Below, piece by piece: positions 15,873 to 21,940 of a stretch of DNA of 21,940 nucleotides (its first letter is position 1; the number at the start of each line of letters is the position of its first letter). A model generated the notes under the pieces. That model saw only the letters and a program-made list of their open reading frames with translations, made no database searches and was not told where the DNA came from. Source of the stretch: Thiopontia sp964344785 (GTDB taxonomy: Bacteria > Pseudomonadota > Gammaproteobacteria > GCF-002020875); NCBI GenBank assembly GCA_964344785.1, contig CAYFOR010000042.1, forward strand, positions 1 through 21,940. The letters run 5' to 3'. Both the position numbers and the translations under genes were made by a program.

Positions 15873-16472
15873 ATGACATCGGTTCTATTCTATATGTTCA
15901 GTGCGATTCTGCTGTTTGCCGGTTTTCGCGTGATCACTGCAAGGAATGCGGTGCTGGCAGCATTTTTTATGATTCTCGCCTTTTTCACCACTGCCGCGCT
16001 ATGGCTGCTGCTGGAGGCGGAGTTCCTCGCGATTACCCTAGTGCTGGTTTATGTTGGGGCGGTGATGGTGCTGTTCCTGTTTGTAGTGATGATGCTGGAT
16101 GTCAATCTGGAGCCACTGCGAGAGGGCTTCACCCGCTATTTCCCGGCTGGCGCATTGGTAGCGGCCACCATTGTGGTGGAGATGGGGCTGGTGCTGGGGG
16201 GGCGTTACTTCAGTGCGGAGAATTTTCCTGCACCGGTTCCCCATGGGGCCGATTACAGCAATACCAAGGAGCTGGGTGAGCAGCTCTATACCACCCATGT
16301 CTACTCCTTTGAAGTGGCGGCAGCGATTCTGCTGATTGCGATCGTGGCGGCCATTGGCCTCACCTTCCGGCGTCGTCCTGACAGCAAGAAGCAGGATATC
16401 GCACAACAGCATCGGGTTGATGCGTCTGATCGGGTTCGTCTGCTGGATGTTCGCCAACAGGAGGAGTCATGA
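15873..16472 (+). CDS. nuoJ: NADH-quinone oxidoreductase subunit J
   Basis: NuoJ is a membrane-arm subunit of complex I next to NuoA and NuoK. The 199-residue product starts with the typical helix SVLFYMFSAILLFAG, followed by FRVITARNAVLAA and a string of hydrophobic helices, including the glycine-containing YVGAVMVLFLFVVMM at about 60-75. It ends in a polar tail of about 30 residues. The ATG comes one base after the palindromic element, which supplies its ribosome binding site. Its stop overlaps the nuoK start as ATGA, and AGGAGG for nuoK lies in its last codons. Confidence 0.97.
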   Translation: MTSVLFYMFSAILLFAGFRVITARNAVLAAFFMILAFFTTAALWLLLEAEFLAITLVLVYVGAVMVLFLFVVMMLDVNLEPLREGFTRYFPAGALVAATIVVEMGLVLGGRYFSAENFPAPVPHGADYSNTKELGEQLYTTHVYSFEVAAAILLIAIVAAIGLTFRRRPDSKKQDIAQQHRVDASDRVRLLDVRQQEES

Positions 16473-16774
16473 TCGAACTCTCGAATTTTCTGATTCTCGG
16501 GGCTCTGCTTTTTACCCTGAGTGTTGCCGGGATCTTTCTCAATCGAAAGAATGTGATTATTCTGTTGATGGCGATTGAGCTGATGCTGTTGGCGGTGAAT
16601 ATCAACTTTGTCGCCTTCTCACACTATCTGGGAGATACCAGCGGTCAGATTTTTGTCTTCTTCATATTGACGGTGGCGGCCGCAGAAGCTGCGATTGGAC
16701 TGGCGATTCTGGTATTGCTGTTCCGCAACCGTCGTACTATCAATGTCGATCATCTCGACACGCTGAAAGGGTAG
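16469..16774 (+). CDS. nuoK: NADH-quinone oxidoreductase subunit K
   Basis: NuoK is a small three-helix proton-channel subunit of complex I. The 101-residue product has the two key membrane glutamates E37 (in AIELML) and E73 (in AAEAAIG), equivalent to Glu36 and Glu72 of E. coli NuoK. The length is normal. The ATGA overlap with nuoJ and a strong AGGAGG five bases before the ATG indicate coupled translation. nuoL follows nine bases after the stop. Confidence 0.98.
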   Translation: MIELSNFLILGALLFTLSVAGIFLNRKNVIILLMAIELMLLAVNINFVAFSHYLGDTSGQIFVFFILTVAAAEAAIGLAILVLLFRNRRTINVDHLDTLKG

Positions 16775-16783
16775 GAGCCAATC

Positions 16784-18784
16784 ATGGAAAACGTCTACCT
16801 TGGGATTGTGCTCGCACCGCTGATCGGAAGTATTCTGGCCGGTGTGTTTGGTCACTGGATGGAGCGCAAGTTGGCCCATATGGTCACCATTGCCGGTGTC
16901 GGTATCTCCTTCATCCTATCGTTGATGGTCTTTCAGGATACCGCCATTGAGGGAAATACCTTCAACGGAAACGTCTACACCTGGCTGGTCAGTGATGGGG
17001 TTGGCTTTCATGTCGGCTTCCTGATCGATCAGCTGACTGCGATGATGCTGGTTGTGGTCAGCTTCGTATCGCTGATGGTCCATATCTATACCATCGGTTA
17101 CATGGAGGAGGACCCCGGTTACAAGCGTTTCTTCAGCTATATCTCTCTCTTCACCTTCTCCATGTACATGCTGGTGATGTCCAACAACTTCATGCAGCTC
17201 TTCTTTGGTTGGGAGGCGGTTGGCGTGGTCTCCTACCTGCTGATTGGCTTCTGGTACCAGAAAGAGAGTGCGATTTACGCCAATCTGAAGGCCTTTCTGG
17301 TCAACCGTGTAGGTGACTTCGGCTTTCTATTGGGAATCGCCGGTGTGCTCTACTACTTTGGCTCGCTTGACTATGCGACGGTCTTTGCGGCCACCGATAC
17401 GATTTCCGGAAAGACCATGGAGATCTTTGCCGGGAGCGAGTGGTCTGCCATCACCGTGATCTGTATCCTGCTCTTTGTCGGCGCAATGGGGAAGTCAGCC
17501 CAGGTGCCACTACACGTCTGGCTGCCTGATTCGATGGAAGGCCCGACCCCGATCTCCGCACTGATTCATGCTGCGACCATGGTAACGGCCGGTATCTTCA
17601 TGGTGGCACGGATGTCTCCCCTGTTCGAACTCTCCGAGACGGCACTCTCGGTCGTGCTGATCATTGGTGCGATTACCGCACTGTTCATGGGCTTTCTTGG
17701 CCTGGTACAGCACGATATCAAGCGGGTTGTGGCCTACTCGACCCTGTCTCAGCTCGGCTACATGACGGTGGCGCTCGGAGCCTCTGCCTATGCAGCCGGT
17801 GTATTCCATCTGATGACTCACGCCTTCTTCAAGGCACTACTTTTCTTGGCGGCGGGATCGGTGATCATTGCGATGCACCATGAACAGGATATGCGCCATA
17901 TGGGTGGGCTGAAGAGATACATGCCGATCACCTACTGGACCTCACTGGTCGGCTCACTGGCACTGATCGGCTTTCCGGGGTTTGCCGGGTTCTTCTCCAA
18001 GGATGCCATTATCGAGGCGGTTCATGCCTCAACGATTACCGGTGCAACCTTTGCCTATGTCGCCGTTCTGTTGGGGGTTTTCATCACGGCGCTCTACAGC
18101 TTCCGCATGTTCTTCCTGGTATTTCATGGCAAGGAGCATTTCCACCATGGGGCACGGCACCATGATGAGGAGCACAACACCAATATCGATCAGGCGCATG
18201 GACATGGACATGCGCCGCATGAGACACCATGGGTGGTTACCGGGCCGTTGATCGCACTGGCCATCCCATCGGTCGTGATGGGTGCGATCTATATCGGGCC
18301 GATGCTGTTTGGCGGTTTCTTCGGCAGTTCGATCCAGGTACTGCCTGCACATGATGTGCTGGCCCGTCTGGGTGAAAACTACCATGGCGTAGTTGGCTTT
18401 ATCCTGCATGGGATCATGGGGCCTGCCTTCTGGCTGGCAATGGCCGGCGTCGGTACCGCCTACTATCTCTATCTGGTTCGTCCAGACCTCCCGCATACCA
18501 TCAAGCAACGGTTCTCGACCATTCATGCGATGCTGGAGGATAAATATGGATTCGACCGCTTTAATGAGGTCTTCTTCGCCGGTGGTGCACGTGGTATCGG
18601 TGGGGTGTTGTGGAAGCTTGGTGATGTCAAGTTGATCGATGGCCTGATTGTGAATGGTTCTGCCTATGGGGTTGGAAAGATCGCTGCGCTGATCCGTCAC
18701 CTGCAAAGTGGGTATCTCTACCACTACGCCTTTGCGATGATCATCGGCCTGTTGGTCATGCTGGCCTGGGTGCTCTACCGTTAG
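16784..18784 (+). CDS. nuoL: NADH-quinone oxidoreductase subunit L
   Basis: NuoL is the distal antiporter-like proton pump of complex I, with a long lateral helix along the membrane arm. The 666-residue product has the expected charged channel residues: E144 in FFGWEAVG, K237 in GAMGKSAQVPLH, K350 in HAFFKALLF and K406 in GFFSKDAI. The GPTPISALIHAATMVTAG segment at 253-270 is also present. A His-rich loop (about 448-479) contains 11 histidines, a variable feature of many NuoL proteins. The C-terminal lateral helix and last membrane anchor (about 645-665) are present. GGAG lies before the ATG. nuoM follows after 18 bases. Confidence 0.98.
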   Translation: MENVYLGIVLAPLIGSILAGVFGHWMERKLAHMVTIAGVGISFILSLMVFQDTAIEGNTFNGNVYTWLVSDGVGFHVGFLIDQLTAMMLVVVSFVSLMVHIYTIGYMEEDPGYKRFFSYISLFTFSMYMLVMSNNFMQLFFGWEAVGVVSYLLIGFWYQKESAIYANLKAFLVNRVGDFGFLLGIAGVLYYFGSLDYATVFAATDTISGKTMEIFAGSEWSAITVICILLFVGAMGKSAQVPLHVWLPDSMEGPTPISALIHAATMVTAGIFMVARMSPLFELSETALSVVLIIGAITALFMGFLGLVQHDIKRVVAYSTLSQLGYMTVALGASAYAAGVFHLMTHAFFKALLFLAAGSVIIAMHHEQDMRHMGGLKRYMPITYWTSLVGSLALIGFPGFAGFFSKDAIIEAVHASTITGATFAYVAVLLGVFITALYSFRMFFLVFHGKEHFHHGARHHDEEHNTNIDQAHGHGHAPHETPWVVTGPLIALAIPSVVMGAIYIGPMLFGGFFGSSIQVLPAHDVLARLGENYHGVVGFILHGIMGPAFWLAMAGVGTAYYLYLVRPDLPHTIKQRFSTIHAMLEDKYGFDRFNEVFFAGGARGIGGVLWKLGDVKLIDGLIVNGSAYGVGKIAALIRHLQSGYLYHYAFAMIIGLLVMLAWVLYR

Positions 18785-18802
18785 GGAGCATGGAAATTCG
18801 TC

Positions 18803-20326
18803 ATGGATTCGAGTAGTAATATGCTAAGTACACTGGTCTGGTTACCGATTATCGGTGGTCTGTTGACGCTGGCCATCGGGGATCGCCGTGGTGTCTTTGG
18901 GCGGGTGAATGCACTGTTCTTTGCGATCATCACCTTCATCGTCTCTCTTTCGCTCTGGAGTGAATTTGATCGCAGTACCCACCTGATGCAGTTTGTGGAG
19001 CTGATCCCGTGGATCGAGGCATTCAATATCAACTATCACCTCGGTGTGGATGGGATATCCATGCCTTTCATTGTATTGACTAGCTTCATCACGGTGATTG
19101 TGGTGATTGCCGGATGGGAGGTGATTGAGGATCGCAATTCGCAATACATGGCCGCCTTCCTGATCATGACCGGGTTGATGAATGGCGTCTTTGCGGCACT
19201 GGATGCGATTCTGTTCTATATCTTCTGGGAGGCGATGCTGATTCCGATGTTTGTCATCATCGGTGTCTGGGGTGGTCCGAACCGGGTCTATGCCACTATC
19301 AAGTTCTTCCTCTATACCTTCCTCGGGTCGGTCTTCATGCTGGTCTCCCTGTTGTGGCTCTACAGTGAGAGTGGCAGCTTTGCGATTCTCGACCACCACG
19401 ACCTGAAGATCGGGTTGACTGCACAGATGCTGATCTTCTTTGCATTCCTGTTGGCCTTTGCGGTCAAGGTCCCGATGTGGCCGGTCCATACCTGGCTGCC
19501 GGATGCCCACGTAGAGGCGCCGACCGGTGGTTCCGTGGTGCTGGCGGCGATCATGCTGAAGATGGGGGCCTATGGCTTCCTGCGTTTCAGTCTGCCGATC
19601 CTGCCGGATGCGAGCAGCGCGCTGGATACCTTCATGATCACGTTGTCACTGATCGCGGTGGTCTATATCGGCTTTGTGGCGCTGGTTCAGCAGGATATGA
19701 AGAAGCTGATCGCCTATTCATCCATCTCCCATATGGGATTTGTTACGCTCGGCTTCTTTATCCCATTCATGATCTTCAAGCAGAGTGGGTCGATGGAGGG
19801 GGCCGCCATCGGAGTCGAGGGTGGCTTGGTGCAGATGATCTCGCACGGCTTTATCTCGGGGGCGATGTTCCTCAGTGTCGGTGTGCTCTATGATCGACTG
19901 CACTCCCGTCAGATCAATGACTACGGCGGTGTCGCCAACACCATGCCGGCATTTGCCGCGTTCATGCTCTTTTTCTCGATGGCCAATGCAGGGCTGCCGG
20001 GCACCTCCGGGTTTGTGGGTGAGTTCATGGTCATTCTCGGTGCATTCCGTGCGGACTTCTGGATCGCCTTCCTTGCAGCCACGACCCTGATTCTGGGGGC
20101 GGCCTATACGCTCTGGATGTACAAGCGCGTGGTCTATGGTGCCGTTGCCAATGACAAGGTGGCCGGGCTGGATGACATGAACAAGCGGGAGTTCCTGATG
20201 ATGGCGATCATGGCACTGATGGTTCTCGGCATGGGACTCTATCCTGCACCTGTCGTTGATGTGATGCACGCCTCGGTTGACCATCTGCTGCAGCAGATTA
20301 CCGTTTCCAAGTTGCCAACAATGTAA
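18803..20326 (+). CDS. nuoM: NADH-quinone oxidoreductase subunit M
   Basis: NuoM is the middle antiporter-like proton-pumping subunit. The 507-residue product keeps E143 in IFWEAMLIPMF, K222 in FAVKVPMWPVHTWLPDAH and K253 in MLKMGAYGFLRF, corresponding to Glu144, Lys234 and Lys265 of E. coli NuoM. The start is uncertain. ATG 18803 has only a distant GGGAG (14 bases), and ATG 18821 (MLSTLVWLPIIGG) would also give a normal N-terminus. Between the nuoL stop and this start an 8-codon out-of-frame ATG frame at 18790 is probably not used. nuoN begins 16 bases after the stop. Confidence 0.97.
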   Translation: MDSSSNMLSTLVWLPIIGGLLTLAIGDRRGVFGRVNALFFAIITFIVSLSLWSEFDRSTHLMQFVELIPWIEAFNINYHLGVDGISMPFIVLTSFITVIVVIAGWEVIEDRNSQYMAAFLIMTGLMNGVFAALDAILFYIFWEAMLIPMFVIIGVWGGPNRVYATIKFFLYTFLGSVFMLVSLLWLYSESGSFAILDHHDLKIGLTAQMLIFFAFLLAFAVKVPMWPVHTWLPDAHVEAPTGGSVVLAAIMLKMGAYGFLRFSLPILPDASSALDTFMITLSLIAVVYIGFVALVQQDMKKLIAYSSISHMGFVTLGFFIPFMIFKQSGSMEGAAIGVEGGLVQMISHGFISGAMFLSVGVLYDRLHSRQINDYGGVANTMPAFAAFMLFFSMANAGLPGTSGFVGEFMVILGAFRADFWIAFLAATTLILGAAYTLWMYKRVVYGAVANDKVAGLDDMNKREFLMMAIMALMVLGMGLYPAPVVDVMHASVDHLLQQITVSKLPTM

Positions 20327-20342
20327 TGGGCAGGTGATGAAT

Positions 20343-21800
20343 ATGAATTTTGAACTCGCACAATTGGCAGCCGTTGCTCCGGAACTGACCTTGCTGACCC
20401 TCTCCTGTCTGGTGTTGCTGGCAGACCTATATATCAAGGAGAGTGTTCGATTTATTACCTGGTTGCTGACCATCGGCTCTCTGCTGATCACCGCAGCTGT
20501 CGTTGCCGCGGGCATGGGTGAAGAAACAACACTGCTGTTCAGTGGTTCGGTGATCCGTGATCCGATGGGGGATGTGCTCAAGATAGCCGTGCTGCTGATC
20601 ACCACCATGGTCTTTCTCTATTCAGGCGACTACCAGAAGGCACGTGGCCTCTATCGTGGAGAGTACTTTGTGCTCGGCCTGTTTGGTGTGCTGGGAATGA
20701 TGGTTCTGATCTCGGCATACTCCTTCCTGACACTCTATCTGGGGTTGGAGCTGATGTCGCTCTCGATGTACGCGATGGTTGCACTGCAGCGTGATGAGGC
20801 CAGAGCCTCCGAGGCTGCAATGAAGTACTTTGTACTGGGTGCGCTCGCCTCGGGCATGCTGCTCTACGGTATCTCCATGTTCTATGGTGCAACCGGTTCG
20901 CTCGAACTGAACAAGGTTGCTGCCGCTGTGCAGGGACAGCATGGTGCCGGTCTCGATCTTGTTCTGGTCTTCGGTCTGGTATTCATTGTGACCGGTATTG
21001 CATTCAAACTGGGTGCGGTACCGTTTCATATGTGGGTGCCCGATGTCTATCACGGTGCACCGACCTCGGTGACCACCTATATTGCCAGTGCCCCCAAGAT
21101 TGCAGCCTTTGCGCTGGTCATGCGGCTATTGGTGGATGGCCTGCAGGGATTGGTGGTTGACTGGCAGCCGATGCTGATCATTCTGGCCGTATTGTCGATG
21201 GTGATCGGTAATGTAATTGCGATCGCTCAGACCAATCTGAAGAGAATGCTTGCCTACTCCGGTATCTCCCATATCGGCTTCCTGCTGTTGGGTGTGCTGA
21301 GTGGAACCGAGGCGGGCTATGAGGCCTCCATGTTCTATGCGATCACCTATGCACTGACTGCGGCTGGCGGCTTTGGAATGATTCTGCTGCGCAGTCGACA
21401 GGGTTTTGAGGCAGAAGAGCTCTCCGACTATCGAGGGATTGCCAAGAGCAACCCCTGGTACGCTCTGATGATGCTGGTACTGATGTTCTCCATGGCGGGT
21501 GTACCGCCAACGGTGGGTTTCTACGCGAAGCTGTCGGTTCTGCAACAGGTCGTCTCTGTGGATCTCGTCTGGCTTGCCATTGTTGCAGTCTTCTTCTCGG
21601 TGATTGGTGCCTTCTACTATTTGCGGGTGATCAAGGTGATCTACTTTGATCCGGCTGAGAAAGGCGTTGATCAACCGATCCAGGTTGGAGAACTCAGTCC
21701 GGTGGGACTTACGCTCTCGGCAAACGCGCTGTTGGTATTGGCGTTGGGGCTGTTTCCAGGTGGCCTGATGATGATTTGCCAGAACGCAATCGGGTCGTAA
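20343..21800 (+). CDS. nuoN: NADH-quinone oxidoreductase subunit N
   Basis: NuoN is the third antiporter-like proton-pumping subunit of the membrane arm. The 485-residue product has E136 in LGLELMSLSMYA and K161 near AAMKYFVLGA. K223 lies in AFKLGAVPFHMWVPDVYHGAPT and K252 in SAPKIAAF, the usual channel residues. I place the start at ATG 20343 because AGGTGA (20332-20337) lies five bases before it and MNFELAQLA fits the family; ATG 20337 is in frame but sits on the binding site, and a longer start at 20277 would overlap nuoM. It closes the operon. No intrinsic terminator with a T run is visible after it. Confidence 0.97.
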   Translation: MNFELAQLAAVAPELTLLTLSCLVLLADLYIKESVRFITWLLTIGSLLITAAVVAAGMGEETTLLFSGSVIRDPMGDVLKIAVLLITTMVFLYSGDYQKARGLYRGEYFVLGLFGVLGMMVLISAYSFLTLYLGLELMSLSMYAMVALQRDEARASEAAMKYFVLGALASGMLLYGISMFYGATGSLELNKVAAAVQGQHGAGLDLVLVFGLVFIVTGIAFKLGAVPFHMWVPDVYHGAPTSVTTYIASAPKIAAFALVMRLLVDGLQGLVVDWQPMLIILAVLSMVIGNVIAIAQTNLKRMLAYSGISHIGFLLLGVLSGTEAGYEASMFYAITYALTAAGGFGMILLRSRQGFEAEELSDYRGIAKSNPWYALMMLVLMFSMAGVPPTVGFYAKLSVLQQVVSVDLVWLAIVAVFFSVIGAFYYLRVIKVIYFDPAEKGVDQPIQVGELSPVGLTLSANALLVLALGLFPGGLMMICQNAIGS

Positions 21801-21821
21801 TAACATAATTGAAGAAAACGG

Positions 21822-21850
21822 TTGAAAATTACAGCCGATCTCTGTAGTAT
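21822..21850 (+). promoter_or_regulatory. Sigma-70 promoter for the initiator tRNA transcript
   Basis: TTGAAA at 21822-21827 and TAGTAT at 21845-21850 are separated by exactly 17 bases, each five of six to consensus. Transcription would start near 21857, about 35 bases before the tRNA. In E. coli the equivalent metY promoter also drives rimP-nusA-infB, so this one may do the same beyond the right edge. Confidence 0.75.
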
Positions 21851-21863
21851 ACGCACCTCGTTG

Positions 21864-21878
21864 ACAGCCTGAGGCTGT
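21864..21878 (+). other. Leader hairpin just upstream of tRNA-fMet
   Basis: ACAGCC (21864-21869) and GGCTGT (21873-21878) form a 6-bp stem with a TGA loop, extendable by one G-T pair. It lies in the predicted leader between promoter and tRNA. The bases after it are TCAAAAA, so it is not a terminator on the plus strand. It may guide 5' processing or be incidental. Confidence 0.4.
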
Positions 21879-21890
21879 TCAAAAAGATGA

Positions 21891-21940
<50 letters not shown>

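Noticed and set aside
18790..18816. Eight-codon leader peptide before nuoM
   Set aside because: The ATG is only one base after GGGAG, too close for normal initiation, and the frame has no striking codon content; probably chance.
21864..21881. Intrinsic terminator for the nuo operon
   Set aside because: The hairpin lies downstream of the tRNA promoter and has no T run after it; it is better seen as part of the tRNA leader.

Overview
This window is a stretch of housekeeping chromosome from a gammaproteobacterium. It carries the block ftsH-folP-glmM-tpiA-secG-tRNA-Leu(GAG), then a complete 14-gene NADH:quinone oxidoreductase (complex I) operon nuoA-N, then the first 50 bases of an initiator tRNA. 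In Escherichia coli, secG-leuU is followed directly by metY-rimP-nusA. Here nuoA-N sits between the two tRNA genes, an arrangement I recall from several deeper gammaproteobacterial lineages. Separate nuoC and nuoD genes and a NuoG without the extra N7 cysteine motif also differ from E. coli. I cannot name the genus. A Chromatiales-like or sulfur-oxidiser-type gammaproteobacterium is a reasonable guess and no more than that.

Layout. Bases 1-895 hold a minus-strand gene for a membrane-anchored periplasmic solute-binding protein. It is followed at the left edge by a strong ribosome binding site for an unseen downstream gene. Bases 896-1660 hold no gene I can support, only a 19-bp tandem duplication, a small hairpin, and a likely composite heat-shock/housekeeping promoter before ftsH. 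Bases 1661-5804 are ftsH, folP and glmM, with folP and glmM overlapping. Bases 5805-7286 hold a candidate promoter, tpiA, secG and tRNA-Leu. Bases 7287-7390 hold a perfect 8-bp hairpin. Bases 7391-21800 are nuoA-N on the plus strand, mostly with overlapping or near-abutting ends. Bases 21801-21940 hold a good sigma-70 promoter and the 5' part of tRNA-fMet.

The nuo genes together encode a proton-pumping complex I. NuoE, NuoF and NuoG form the NADH-oxidising arm. NuoB, NuoC, NuoD and NuoI form the connecting quinone-reducing module. NuoA, NuoH, NuoJ, NuoK, NuoL, NuoM and NuoN form the membrane arm. All cluster-binding cysteines and the main membrane-arm Glu/Lys residues that I checked are present.

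The most unusual structure is a roughly 269-bp palindromic, MITE-like element (15603-15871) between nuoI and nuoJ. Its 34-base terminal inverted repeats start on the nuoI stop codon and end one base before the nuoJ start codon. In the transcript these arms would fold into a long stem that buries the nuoJ ribosome binding site. I found no wholly new multi-gene system in the window.
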